Notes: generated from the letters alone by a model not told the origin. Shown: positions 52,820-62,095, counted from the first letter of the stretch. The stretch: DNA of 64,000 bases from Thermoanaerobacter pseudethanolicus ATCC 33223 (GCF_000019085.1 NC_010321.1:1561001-1625000); one strand, 5' to 3'. Program-made: numbers and translations.

Positions 52820-53061
52820 CCTAAGTCCTTTTCATCCTTCCACTCTTCCAAGGGAATTTTATCTGACTCTATGATGCTTTCTCTTAAATTTGGTACTGAC
52901 AACAAATATAGCGTTTCTTGAATAGCATTCCAATCTTCTTCGGAAATTAAGACTGCATTTCCTTTTTTAGAAGTTATCTGTATAGGTTCATTACTTACCA
53001 TTATTTGTTCTAAAATTTTGTATATATTTTGTCTTACCGTTGTTACCGGTATTGTTTTCAT
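52804..53061 (-). CDS. yefM: YefM/Phd family antitoxin
   Basis: The 85-residue antitoxin has the Phd/YefM DNA-binding part (KTIPVTTVRQNIYKILEQIM, then ITSKKGNAVLISEEDWNAIQ) and an acidic C-terminus for toxin contact (PLEEWKDEKDLGWDI). ATG 53061 follows AAAGGAGTG. It precedes yoeB in the same operon and should autoregulate it. Confidence 0.93.
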   Translation of the reverse strand: MKTIPVTTVRQNIYKILEQIMVSNEPIQITSKKGNAVLISEEDWNAIQETLYLLSVPNLRESIIESDKIPLEEWKDEKDLGWDIN

Positions 53062-53119
53062 AAAAATCACTCCTTTTAAATTAATTATAACGTACGTTTT
53101 TATGTATGTCAGTAAAAAA

Positions 53120-53412
53120 TTAGATGACTTGTTATTGAAAATCCTTTATGTAAATTACTTTTCTCTTGTTCTTTAACATAACGCTGAATTGCGTTGTTAA
53201 ATACTTCTTTTTCAAGCTTATTTTTATAACGAAGAACATCACACATGCTTTGCAAATCGGGTAATTTACTGTAATTTTATCGTATTTTTTGGAAACTTGC
53301 AAAATTAAGATTAATAAAAACTGTTGCAAAGCCTACCACCATTAACTCTTCCTTCAAGCTCTAATATAAATCTGTTACCAAAAAAGGTACCATATGGATA
53401 AAACCTTTTCGT
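53120..53412 (-). pseudogene. Broken gene of unknown type beside the CRISPR repeat
   Basis: The minus strand contains FYPYGTFFGNRFILELEGRV then NGGRLCNSFY in one frame, and in another PDLQSMCDVLRYKNKLEKEV, FNNAIQRYVKEQEKSNLHKG and FSIT to a stop near 53125. Frames are interrupted, so a gene decayed here. Its position next to a CRISPR repeat and a CARF fragment suggests a Cas-type protein but I cannot assign it. Confidence 0.5.
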
Positions 53413-53419
53413 TTTAATT

Positions 53420-53449
53420 GTTTCAATCCCTTATAGGTAGGCTAAAAAC
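53420..53449. CRISPR. Solitary CRISPR repeat
   Basis: The minus strand reads GTTTTTAGCCTACCTATAAG then GGATTGAAAC, 30 bases. This has the GTTTTTA...ATTGAAAC ends of repeats I recall from type I-B/III arrays in Thermoanaerobacter and related thermophiles. No second copy lies within 30-50 bases on either side, so there is no array and no visible spacer. Confidence 0.75.
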
Positions 53450-53693
53450 TGTATATAGTATGTATAGTTAATACGAGAGGTTCAAAAGAAAAACCTAATG
53501 ACAAAATCAGGTTTTCATATCTTCCATGAAAATTAGTATTATTATCTAACTGAAACTTTTCTATTACCAATGGGAATATCACTTTGTAATAATAATCTTC
53601 AGCTTCTCTGGCTGGTATTGTCTCCCAAATTTCTACTTTTTCTCTTATTTCCTCTTCAATTTTATCACTTGGCAATATCGTTTTCTTTTCCAT
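53442..53693 (-). pseudogene. N-terminal fragment of a CARF-domain gene, ended by a CRISPR repeat
   Basis: The frame starts with ATG at 53693 after GAGGAGGG and encodes EEEIREKVEIWETIPAREAE, DYYYKVIFPLVIEKF and NLILSLGFSFEPLVLTI. The last segment is the first strand-loop of a CARF domain (compare L-x-x-S-x-G-x-S-x-E-P). After 83 residues it stops at TAG inside the CRISPR repeat. The missing part fits the fragment at 47296-47573, so both may come from one gene or from paralogues. Confidence 0.7.
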
Positions 53694-53831
53694 TTTTCCC
53701 TCCTCTTTTCTAAAAAATAAAACAATTTTACTATTATATTTATAATTTTACCATTTTATTCTCCAAAAAACAACATAAATATAAATAAAATTCCAATATA
53801 TTTCGATAAATTTGTCTCTTTTTTCTCTATT

Positions 53832-53931
53832 AAACATGACATGACTGTTTGGGGAGTTATCGTTCTAATTCTTGCTGTAATAGAATTCTTTGCAGGACGC
53901 AAACCGCAAAAAGCAAATAAACAAGCTTAAT
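53832..53931 (+). pseudogene. C-terminal scrap of a small membrane protein
   Basis: An open stretch encodes KHDMTVWGVIVLILAVIEFF then AGRKPQKANKQA and a stop: one membrane helix and a basic tail. There is no ribosome binding site before the internal ATG. It looks like the end of a lost membrane protein; a 30-residue peptide is possible. The remainder of 53694-54044 shows no gene. Confidence 0.4.
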
Positions 53932-54044
53932 CACCACGGCCCTTTTTTTGGGCATCTTCTTTTGCACCGACAATTCTAACATACATTTTACCATTTGAAG
54001 TTTTACCTGTTGTAACTTAATAGCCTACAAATCTTACTGATAAG

Positions 54045-55343
54045 TTATAGCAAAATCTCTTTAGTATCCGTCCCATACACCTTTACAATCTCATTGTGCA
54101 ACGGCTTAAAATCAATATTATCTACAAACAAAATACCCTCCACTTCTATGCCACTTTGTGGATTGTCAAAAACGTACATGCCTTTTATTGACTTTTCCTT
54201 TATATAATAAACATACTCCAAAAGCTCCTTTAAACCCTGTATCATATATTCTCTATCTGTTGTATACTTTACTTCTCCTAAAATAACTTTTACTATTCTT
54301 CCTGTGTTTTTATCAATAATTTCTATTATTATATCCGGCCTGCCGCTCCAAAAGATATTGCCCAAAGTACCTTTATCTTCAAAAAGTTTATCTGCTATCT
54401 CGTGAGTCTTTTTAACTACTGCCATCATCCTTCTAAAATATTCATTTTCAATATTTTCTACTTCCTCAAATCCTATCTTAAATATTAGATTATCAGAACC
54501 AGTACTGTTGTGATAAATATTGTATAGTAAATTTCCGTCTTCCCAACTCGCTATTTTATTATTCGTGCCATCAACGATATACATTTTTTCATTACAAGCG
54601 TTATCTCTTAAAATTCTTACAACCCAATATAATTCAAACAAAGTATTTTCATCAGCAATTTCTATAAAAGTTTTCTCAAAAAGTTTTTTAATCTCTTCAT
54701 AATCAATAAAATTTATAATTTGTCTGTACTTTCTTAAAAGCTTAGCTGCATCACTATAGAGTTTACTCCTGTTTTTTGCAACATCTTCAATCATCCTATC
54801 CGTGACATTTATACCTTCAATATTTATCCTGCTCATATAAACATTTTTTTCATATATCTCTTTTACAATTTTATTTATTTTTTCTCCCTCTACGTACCAA
54901 TCATAACCTGTAAATCTATCCATATTAAGGCCTATAACGATGTCATACAAAACTTCTATAAACTTTTTTAAGACTACATTTTCTTTGGTATTATAAAGCT
55001 TATTCCTTTCATTATAAGAAAAAAGAGTTTTATCTTTATAATTTGTATTCAATCTCTGTCTTATAGTCTCTTTCCAATCTATGCTGCCTCTAATTTTATT
55101 ATAACTTATCTCCTTTGTAAGATTAGTTGAAACCTTCAATTCCCTAATCATCATTGGAAGATTTAATATATAATCCTTAACCTCATCCATTAATAAAAAA
55201 TGTATTTTCAACAAATCTTCCACCTTATTTATGTTTAAATTTAACTCATTCAAAAAAGGTAGCGGAGATAATTTGCCAGACTTTAAATATACCAATAAAT
55301 CCTCTTTGATAGATTCTAAAAGCACTTCTTTACTTGTCTTCAT
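54045..55343 (-). CDS. mcrC: McrC-family restriction subunit
   Basis: McrC is the nuclease partner of the GTPase McrB in modification-dependent restriction. The PD-(D/E)xK site is WSGRPDIIIEI then VILGEVKYTTDREYMIQ near residues 345-380, so it appears active. The N-terminal part contains LFSYNERNKLYNTKENVVLK. ATG 55343 follows AGGGGATTTGACT; the TTG two codons earlier is less likely. It follows mcrB by 18 bases. Confidence 0.9.
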   Translation of the reverse strand: MKTSKEVLLESIKEDLLVYLKSGKLSPLPFLNELNLNINKVEDLLKIHFLLMDEVKDYILNLPMMIRELKVSTNLTKEISYNKIRGSIDWKETIRQRLNTNYKDKTLFSYNERNKLYNTKENVVLKKFIEVLYDIVIGLNMDRFTGYDWYVEGEKINKIVKEIYEKNVYMSRINIEGINVTDRMIEDVAKNRSKLYSDAAKLLRKYRQIINFIDYEEIKKLFEKTFIEIADENTLFELYWVVRILRDNACNEKMYIVDGTNNKIASWEDGNLLYNIYHNSTGSDNLIFKIGFEEVENIENEYFRRMMAVVKKTHEIADKLFEDKGTLGNIFWSGRPDIIIEIIDKNTGRIVKVILGEVKYTTDREYMIQGLKELLEYVYYIKEKSIKGMYVFDNPQSGIEVEGILFVDNIDFKPLHNEIVKVYGTDTKEILL

Positions 55344-55361
55344 AGTCAAATCCCCTAAAAA

Positions 55362-57773
55362 TCACATTTTTATTCCAAAAAAGTCTTTTATGAATCCATC
55401 CAATCTATCCTTTTGTCTAGAAAAATCTCCTATACTGCTTTTATACAATTCCTCTGCAAATTTTTTAATATCATTTTCCATAACGCCTTCGAACTGCGGC
55501 AGGACATAAAGTATAACAGCAGAAGTGTAATCCCCTTCAACGCTAACATATCTGGCAATGTCTTCAATAATAGCAGGTCCAACTCTTCTGTATTTGTTAA
55601 TAATATTCCAAACCTCCGCCAGTCCCTCTTTTAAATCCACATTATTGATGCTTTTATCCTCTATCCCCCATATATTAAGATATTTCGCAACAAGGTCCTT
55701 ATCAATGTTTTTTGGCACACCAACAGGAATAAAAGCAAATCGCCTCATAAAGGCATAGCTCATTTCATATAAAGAAGTTTTGTCGTAAGTGTTCATAGTC
55801 CCAATAATGCGAAAATCTTTAGGAATTACATACCCATGTTCTTGTATCTCTACCTCTTCTTCATCATCTTCCTCCGGACGTATGACTATATTCTCTCCAG
55901 ATTTTGACTTAAAACTCAGTGTCACCCTGTCCCCTGTTAAGGCAGAAAATAATACACCAAAAGCTTTGTCAATATCAGCTCTGTTTATTTCATCTATAAT
56001 TAGCCACTTGATATTGGAATTGTTATTTTTCTTATTTTTAAAAAGCCGTAAAAATACGCCTTCATCAAAATACAAAGTTCCATCCCTATCAGGTTTATAA
56101 CCACCAATAGTATCATAAGTAGACCAATCGGACATGGCAGTCACCATTTCGTATTCTACTCCGTAACTTTTACATATTTCTTTAGCTAGTTTGGACTTGC
56201 CTGTTCCAGGAGGACCTACCAATATTATGTGTTTACCTGATTTTAAAGCAGTAGATATTTGCTTTGATAAAACCTCTGCATCCTCAAAAAATAAATTATT
56301 TATTTTAATTTCTCTTTCAAAATCAATTTCATGAAGAAAGCCATCTTTCTCCTCCTCGCCGCTTTTATCCTTTTCCCCATGAGACACCTTAATAATGTCC
56401 TCTCTATTTATACCATTTATCTTTTTAAACCTATCAAAAACTTCAATAAACTTCTTCACCATTTTCTTATATGTAAAATCATTAGGGTTATCAATGGTTT
56501 CTATATCATCGTGTTCTTTGGTGCCTTTCTCTTCAAGAATTTTATTAATATCATCACCTATATATAAACCATACGAAATATTAGAATACTTTTCCGTTTC
56601 ATCTCCCCCAATTGTAAAAAATAACTGAGCAGCTTCTTTATGTGTTTTTTTCTTTTCGGGATATATTGCAAACCAACATCTACTCCCTCCAAAATTCTGT
56701 GGTCCATAAAAATCACTAATATATTTATTTTCTTTAAATTTAAAATTAGGAAATATCGATTTAATACTATTGTAAATTTTTCTAATTTCTATATTCACTT
56801 TTTCCTTATACTTTTCATAATATAATGGAAACAAAATCTTAAAATCATTCCATGATTTTAAAATATCTTTTTCATGTTTATTTGCAACTTCATTCTTTAT
56901 GCTCTCCAAATTTTTCTCATCCACATAATCACCATTTAAAATCATCTCACACACTCTAAATCTAATTTCATTGACTTTTTCATCACCTTTGTATCTTTCA
57001 TATAAAACTTGTAAATATTCTCTATCTAATTCCTTTAAATATTCCAAAAAAGCATTTATATCCTTACTAAAAGAATACAATACCTTTGCATGTTCATAGA
57101 GATACTTTACACTTACTTTTACATACAGTTCCTTGTAGTTGGTAAGACAATAAATGAAATCCTGTGCATCCAACATATCTGGATTTTTTATATAATTTTT
57201 CTCTTTAAAATAATCGAGCAAAATATTACAAACTTCATAATAGGTAGAATACTTATCTGCTACATCTTCAGTTAAAGACTCATTAATTCCAAAAGAATTT
57301 AAAAACTCTCTAAATGCCTGATCCCTATACAAGGGATACTTCTCTAAACTAAAACCTGCTAATAAATATCCAAAAAGAGAAGTATCAAATTTAATAGTAG
57401 TATTATATCTTTCCCCAGTATTCACAAATCTTCGTATTCTATCTTCTAAATCTGCCGAATCATCATATAGATAGTTAAACAATTCAGCTACTTCTGAAGG
57501 TTTTTCTTCTGCATATTTATATAAATCATCTAAATTCGACCAATGAACAAAACCACCCTTTTGTGGATTTTTACTTTGAAAATACTTAATTATTTCTATA
57601 ACATTCTCCCCAGCAATACGCTTGTCTTTTAAATAATCATTTATTTCGCTTAAAACTTCTCTTTTATACTTTTCATCGTAATCCACAGTTTCTTTGAACT
57701 TTAAATATTCCTCAATAGCAATGTCCATATAATTGTCCATAAAAAATTTTCCTTTTAAATCTTCAATCTTCAT
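55362..57773 (-). CDS. mcrB: McrB-family AAA+ GTPase
   Basis: The C-terminal AAA+ motor has Walker A LVGPPGTGKSKLAKEI near residue 520, Walker B WLIIDEINRADIDKAFG near 595 and the McrB-type sensor IGTMNTYDKTSLYEMSYAFM with RRFAF. The N-terminal 480 residues are not the short DNA-binding domain of E. coli McrB. They contain RCWFAIYPEKKKTHKEAAQL and YGLYIGDDINKIL, likely a different target-recognition module. GGGGG precedes ATG by nine bases. It heads the mcrB-mcrC operon. Confidence 0.92.
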   Translation of the reverse strand: MKIEDLKGKFFMDNYMDIAIEEYLKFKETVDYDEKYKREVLSEINDYLKDKRIAGENVIEIIKYFQSKNPQKGGFVHWSNLDDLYKYAEEKPSEVAELFNYLYDDSADLEDRIRRFVNTGERYNTTIKFDTSLFGYLLAGFSLEKYPLYRDQAFREFLNSFGINESLTEDVADKYSTYYEVCNILLDYFKEKNYIKNPDMLDAQDFIYCLTNYKELYVKVSVKYLYEHAKVLYSFSKDINAFLEYLKELDREYLQVLYERYKGDEKVNEIRFRVCEMILNGDYVDEKNLESIKNEVANKHEKDILKSWNDFKILFPLYYEKYKEKVNIEIRKIYNSIKSIFPNFKFKENKYISDFYGPQNFGGSRCWFAIYPEKKKTHKEAAQLFFTIGGDETEKYSNISYGLYIGDDINKILEEKGTKEHDDIETIDNPNDFTYKKMVKKFIEVFDRFKKINGINREDIIKVSHGEKDKSGEEEKDGFLHEIDFEREIKINNLFFEDAEVLSKQISTALKSGKHIILVGPPGTGKSKLAKEICKSYGVEYEMVTAMSDWSTYDTIGGYKPDRDGTLYFDEGVFLRLFKNKKNNNSNIKWLIIDEINRADIDKAFGVLFSALTGDRVTLSFKSKSGENIVIRPEEDDEEEVEIQEHGYVIPKDFRIIGTMNTYDKTSLYEMSYAFMRRFAFIPVGVPKNIDKDLVAKYLNIWGIEDKSINNVDLKEGLAEVWNIINKYRRVGPAIIEDIARYVSVEGDYTSAVILYVLPQFEGVMENDIKKFAEELYKSSIGDFSRQKDRLDGFIKDFFGIKM

Positions 57774-57851
57774 CCTAAGATCCCCCTAAAACTACATTAA
57801 TGTATGTTATATTATCTATTCTATAAATTTATTGAAAATCCTTTATATTTC

Positions 57852-57886
57852 CATAAAAAATAAAGACACTACCTTTCATAGTGCCC
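57852..57886 (-). terminator. Terminator after the Rpn nuclease gene
   Basis: GGCACTA / TAGTGTC stem followed on the minus strand by TTTATTTTTTATGG. Confidence 0.75.
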
Positions 57887-58957
57887 TTATTTCAAAAACT
57901 TATCTAAATCCTCTATCTTATCTATATCAAATATATTGTCAACAATATCCATCAACGTTTCCCTGTTTGCACCATCTATTTTCTTTACATATTCTTCAGG
58001 AACATTCCCAAATTTCTTCTCTAATAACTTAATAACAGTTACTCCTATTCCCTTCTCCATGCCTTTTTCTATTCCTTTTTCTATTCCTTTTTCTATTCCT
58101 TTTTTTATCCCTTTTTTTATCCCTTTTTTAATACCCCTTTTCTCACGCTCTTTCATCTCTTGCAATATGGTCTTTTCAAGATTTGATATCATCTCTTCCA
58201 CCTCCTTGTTTTCATCTATTATCCTCTCTATATTTTCTCGCTCTTCTTCCGGCAATCTAGCTAGTAATATCTTTTTAAACCATGCTTTAAATAATAATAT
58301 TTCATCTTTATCCAAGTTATTTAATATCTCTGATAATTCCTTAAGCCTTTTCATTATTTCTTCAAATTCTACTTTTTGTTCTAATAAAAATACAGAAGCT
58401 ATTAAGTTTTCTAACTTTAATAATTCTTCTTTTGTATACCTATTTACATCTATTAGTATATATTTGAAATCTACTGCATATTCTCCAAAGGTTTCATAGG
58501 AATTTAGTGTTTCTTTGTAGCTTGTTTTTGCTGTCCACTTACGGACTCCGTTGTACAATACTATCGGTACTATAACTGGTAATTTAAAATCTTTCCTTCT
58601 TGATTCTTTTTTTGGTATGTCTTTTAATATGCTTCTCCATATCTCTACCATATATAAAAGTAATCTGTAAGGCATTTGATAGTCAACTGTAGATTGTAAT
58701 TCCATCAATATATAAAATATAACTTCTTTTTCCTTTAATTTTACTCTGTAGACTAAGTCTGCTTCTTTATCTGCAAAGTCTTGTAATACAAATGACTTAT
58801 CTACTTTAACTACATTTGCCTCGTCTATATCATTTACCCATTCCTGCTTTACAAAACTTCTTAATAACTCTATAAACACTCGCTTACTGGATAACAAAAA
58901 TTTATACCCTTTGTCATGCTGATTGTGAATAGCTTCCTTTACATTTTTATCATCCAT
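57887..58957 (-). CDS. Rpn-family recombination-promoting nuclease (PD-(D/E)xK)
   Basis: Rpn proteins carry a PD-(D/E)xK nuclease domain and promote RecA-independent recombination or act in phage defence. The start HDKGYKFLLSSKRVFIELLR and the site FADKEADLVYRVKLKEKEVI then FYILMELQST are typical, the acidic and E-x-Q residues intact. The C-terminus has tandem KGIEKGI units. ATG 58957 follows GGAGCAAAATGTC. Two decayed relatives lie at 46.9-47.3 kb. Confidence 0.88.
   Translation of the reverse strand: MDDKNVKEAIHNQHDKGYKFLLSSKRVFIELLRSFVKQEWVNDIDEANVVKVDKSFVLQDFADKEADLVYRVKLKEKEVIFYILMELQSTVDYQMPYRLLLYMVEIWRSILKDIPKKESRRKDFKLPVIVPIVLYNGVRKWTAKTSYKETLNSYETFGEYAVDFKYILIDVNRYTKEELLKLENLIASVFLLEQKVEFEEIMKRLKELSEILNNLDKDEILLFKAWFKKILLARLPEEERENIERIIDENKEVEEMISNLEKTILQEMKEREKRGIKKGIKKGIKKGIEKGIEKGIEKGMEKGIGVTVIKLLEKKFGNVPEEYVKKIDGANRETLMDIVDNIFDIDKIEDLDKFLK
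58052..58142. repeat. 12-base tandem repeats inside the Rpn gene
   Basis: The units CCTTTTTCTATT / CCTTTTTTTATC repeat about seven times and encode KGIEKGI-KKGIKKGI. Such runs vary in length in this family through slippage. Confidence 0.85.
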
Positions 58958-59062
58958 GACATTTTGCTCCTTCTTAATATCATTATATCTCATAAATCAT
59001 AAGTTTTGAATAATAATTTTTCACTCTACCCTCATTTTACCATTTTATTTCTCAAAAAACTA

Positions 59063-59537
59063 GCAATGGGTATTAAAAAATTTTCACTGCATTAACGAGA
59101 GTGAAGAGAGAAAACCTAAAGCCTTTGCCTGCGTTGGATAAGTATCAAAAATTTCTGATAGAAAGATGAGGAAGTACATAAGGCTAAGGCTTCTTGTCGT
59201 AGATGAAGTAGGGTATTTGCCTTTAGACAACCTTGGAGTAAATCTTTTTTTAGCTGATAAACGCACAGTATGAGAGAAGAAGCATAATACTTACAAGCAA
59301 TAGAGTATTTGGGGAATATGGTAAATTAAGGTGGAAAGTCAATTCTTGCAACTGCGTTTTTGGATAGATTGCCGTACCATGCCTATATAATTAACATAAG
59401 AAGTAACAATTACCGTTTAAAGGATAGGTTAAAGACTAGTCTTTATTATGTTAAAACGGTAAGCCTAAATTAAAAAAACACAGGGTGGGTCAATTTAAAA
59501 CCACTGAAAATGGGGCAACTTTAATCCGCTATTGACA
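59063..59537 (+). mobile_element. IS21-family remnant with decayed istB
   Basis: The plus strand keeps istB pieces in several frames: LLVVDEVGYLPLDNLGVNLF at about 59190 (Walker B region), SILATAFLDRLPYHAYIINI near 59345 and NNYRLKDRL near 59405. Stops and shifts break it, and the Walker A half and istA are missing. The right end, TGTCAATAGCGGATTAAAGT on the minus strand at 59537, resembles IS21 termini. The gap 58958-59062 has no gene. Confidence 0.8.
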
Positions 59538-59597
59538 CTATCTAATTCTCAAGACCTTTTCACATATTTTATTCTCATCTTTCACGTTATAACTCTC

Positions 59598-60194
59598 TTA
59601 CATCAAGTCTTCCAAAAGTTTAGAAACAAACTCCATTACATATCTTCTCTTTAATATATCATGACAGTATTGATTAGTATAATTTCTTAAACAACCATAG
59701 CAGCTTGCATCTCCTTCTTTACCTCCGCATTCACAACTTGAAACTACTTCTAGCGTTTTTTTAAGGACTTTTATGAAATTTTCTTCTTCCGCAATTCTTT
59801 TAACCTGTCCTGCTCCACCGGGTACGTCATCAAACAATACTATAGCAGGTCTTCTTGGATCCCCCGCATAAGAATATAACGTACTATCAACATCCTGCCT
59901 ATCAATCTCCAGAGCTTTGCATGCTCCCTCTATCAATCCATAAAGCAATGATTCCCAGAATCCTTCTCTCTCATCACTATACCCTATAAATTTTAGGGAA
60001 AGTATATCCGTTGAAAATTCATATCCCAAAGAATAACGTGAAAAAGTTCCTTTACATACTTTACCCATTCTTGTCTTATGCTCGCCTATAGGCTTTCCAT
60101 CATAAACTTTTGCGTATCCACAACTTTCACAAACAGCAAACCCAGCTCCTTTCCCATTATTTACAACAGCCAATTTACAATTCCCAGCTTCCAT
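59598..60194 (-). pseudogene. C-terminal fragment of a DUF1998 protein (DrmB or helicase-associated)
   Basis: The 198-residue frame has only the DUF1998 end of a larger protein: LFDDVPGGAGQVKRIAEEEN near residue 120 and the zinc-type cluster CECGGKEGDASCYGCLRNYT, then HDILKRR. Such ends occur in DISARM DrmB and in DUF1998 helicases of 600-1500 residues. Its ATG start lies directly after a copy of the loaP leader, so the missing N-terminal part was replaced by that DNA. Whether it is expressed is unknown. Confidence 0.72.
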
Positions 60195-60254
60195 TTCTAC
60201 AGTTATCCCAATTAATAATTTTATCTCTTATTCTTACAAAGTTCAACATAATAT
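60195..60254 (-). repeat. Copy of the loaP leader before the DUF1998 fragment
   Basis: See 29803-29858. The shared part includes TTGAAC and TAAAAT boxes with a 17-base spacer, so it could drive the fragment. Confidence 0.7.
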
Positions 60255-60309
60255 TTCCCAATTCTTGCATAAATGAGTATCCCAATGAAAAATAAAAAAT
60301 TGGCACTCA

Positions 60310-60411
60310 ATCTTTCTTATTTTCATTGCCACCACATTTCTCAACAAAACTTATAAACTATCCCAATCGGACGATGTTTGTCCTTAAATAAATTTTCATA
60401 CCTTTAACCAT
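60310..60411 (-). pseudogene. Internally deleted Nramp remnant (block copy B)
   Basis: ATTCACC with ATG at 60411 and CGGACGATGTTTGTCCTTAA match the start of the intact Nramp gene (43240-43310). CACATTTCTCAACAAAACTT at 60333 resembles its C-terminal end at 42025-42045. The roughly 1.2 kb between are missing; a 17-codon frame remains. Confidence 0.72.
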
Positions 60412-60433
60412 ATATTCACCTCATCTTAAAATT

Positions 60434-61798
60434 TTAATCTGCACCTTTTACAACCGCAAGAGGTACAAGGCGTGCAACAGGTGTTGTAATTCCTCTTTCT
60501 GAAAGGACAGAAATAACTTCTTCCACATCTTTATAGGCCAGTGGCGACTCATCAACTATATCCTTAAAAGACCTGACATTGTATATAACATCTCCCATAG
60601 CCTTTTCAAATTCCTCTTTAGTGATTTTTTTCGCTTTGTTGCGAGAAAGCCTTCGTCCTGCCCCGTGATTTACCGAATAAAAAGTTTCTGCCGCTTTCTC
60701 TGTGCCAACCACAACGTAAGAACCCGTACCCATACTGCCGGGAATAAGAGCAGGATGTCCTGATTCTTTGTAAAAAGAAGGATTTTGCGGATGCCCTGCT
60801 GGTAAAGCTCTCGTCGCTCCCTTTCTGTGAACAAGAAGCTTTTTTCCTCCATGTTCTTCCCATTTAGCAATATTATGAGCAACATCATATACCAGTCGAA
60901 AGCCCATAGATTCTGAAGATTTTTTTAATACATCTTCAAATGCTTTTATAACATCAAACATAATTATTTGTCTGTTTGAAAAAGCAAAATTCACTGCTGC
61001 TGCCATGGCTTTATAATACGCCTTACCTTCCTTTGAATCAATAGGAGCTGCCGCAAGTCCTTTTTCAGGAACATCAACACCGTATTTCTTTGCTGCCTCC
61101 CATAGAATCTTAGTATAATCTGTCGCAATCTGATGTCCAAACCCGCGGCTTCCTGTGTGAATCATTGCAGCAATTTGCCCTTTGAAAAGTCCAAAACGCT
61201 CTGCCAATTTCTCATCAAAAATAGAGTCAACCTGTTGAATCTCTATAAAATGATTGCCACCACCCAAAGTGCCAAGCTGCTCTTCTCCTCTTTCTTGCGC
61301 TTCTTTTGACACAGCAGAAATGTCTGCCCCTGAAAGCTTTCCACCCTCTTCAATAAAGTTTAAATCCGATTTTTTCCCAAAACCTGCTTTAATGACAGCC
61401 TCTACCCCATTATGAACTACATCATCAAAAATTAACCTCGTAATACCTTTATGCCGTCCCTTTTTCCCTATGCCTGTGGGAACATAATACTCAATCCGTT
61501 CTATAAGCTTATACAAAAGCTCTTTATTAAAATGCGCTGCTTCAAGATTAGTTCTCAAGAGCCTTACACCACAATTAATATCATATCCTACGGCTCCCGC
61601 TGAAATAACCCCTTTCTCCTCTATCGCCATAACTCCTCCTATAGGAAGACCAAATCCTTCGTGAATATCCGGCATCCCTATAACTGGTTTCACCACTCCA
61701 GGAAGGGTAGCAGCGTTGGTAATCTGTCTTAAAGACTGGTCTTCATGCAAAAGCTCTTTTAAGGTATCATTCACATAAATTACTGCATCAACACGCAT
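60434..61798 (-). CDS. rtcB: RNA-splicing ligase RtcB
   Basis: RtcB joins 2',3'-cyclic phosphate and 5'-OH RNA ends with GTP and Mn2+. The metal-site cysteine is in GYDINCGVRLLRTN, histidines in LGGGNHFIEIQ, IHTGSRGFGHQI and YDVAHNIAKWEEH, and the GMP-linked histidine in SVNHGAGRRLSR. The frame as read starts at ATG 61798 without a ribosome binding site. Family-like residues (TVVKDGINKWCIPKFGK) lie upstream in frame, and the credible start ATG 61875 (after AGGAAGGGG) is one base out of frame. The 5' end may thus carry a frameshift. Confidence 0.92.
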   Translation of the reverse strand: MRVDAVIYVNDTLKELLHEDQSLRQITNAATLPGVVKPVIGMPDIHEGFGLPIGGVMAIEEKGVISAGAVGYDINCGVRLLRTNLEAAHFNKELLYKLIERIEYYVPTGIGKKGRHKGITRLIFDDVVHNGVEAVIKAGFGKKSDLNFIEEGGKLSGADISAVSKEAQERGEEQLGTLGGGNHFIEIQQVDSIFDEKLAERFGLFKGQIAAMIHTGSRGFGHQIATDYTKILWEAAKKYGVDVPEKGLAAAPIDSKEGKAYYKAMAAAVNFAFSNRQIIMFDVIKAFEDVLKKSSESMGFRLVYDVAHNIAKWEEHGGKKLLVHRKGATRALPAGHPQNPSFYKESGHPALIPGSMGTGSYVVVGTEKAAETFYSVNHGAGRRLSRNKAKKITKEEFEKAMGDVIYNVRSFKDIVDESPLAYKDVEEVISVLSERGITTPVARLVPLAVVKGAD

Positions 61799-61875
61799 TT
61801 TGCCAAACTTGGGAATGCACCATTTATTAATCCCGTCTTTTACTACCGTATAACCCTGTATAACCTCTACCCCAT
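61799..61875 (-). other. rtcB 5' extension with a one-base frameshift
   Basis: ATG 61875 reads ATG GGG TAG and stops. If the G4 run were G5, it would read MGVEVIQGYTVVKDGINKWC and continue into rtcB. The remaining bases to 62095 are an AT-rich promoter zone and the terminator of the next gene. Confidence 0.6.
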
Positions 61876-62046
61876 AGAAGTTTACCCCTTCCTATCTCTT
61901 ATTTTCCTAAAATTCACGAATAAAAACCTATCATCTATACATCAATTTCTGTTGATCGTTCCTTATCTTGTCATTCTTTTTTAATTTTTTAACTTCATTA
62001 TATCATACTTTACTTTTAAGTATTCTAATAAAAGTCAAGACAGTTA

Positions 62047-62092
62047 GCAATATAAAAAACCCCCACCTTTTATACATGTTAAAAGTGGGGTC
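62047..62092 (-). terminator. Terminator of RseC-like gene, copy B
   Basis: CCCCACTTTTAACATG / TATAAAAGGTGGGG stem followed on the minus strand by GTTTTTTATA. It differs in sequence from the copy A terminator. Confidence 0.88.
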
Positions 62093-62095
62093 TTG

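Noticed and set aside
58052-58142. Possible CRISPR-like array in the short repeats at 58.1 kb
   Set aside because: The 12-base units are in-frame codons for KGIEKGI in the Rpn protein, with no spacers.
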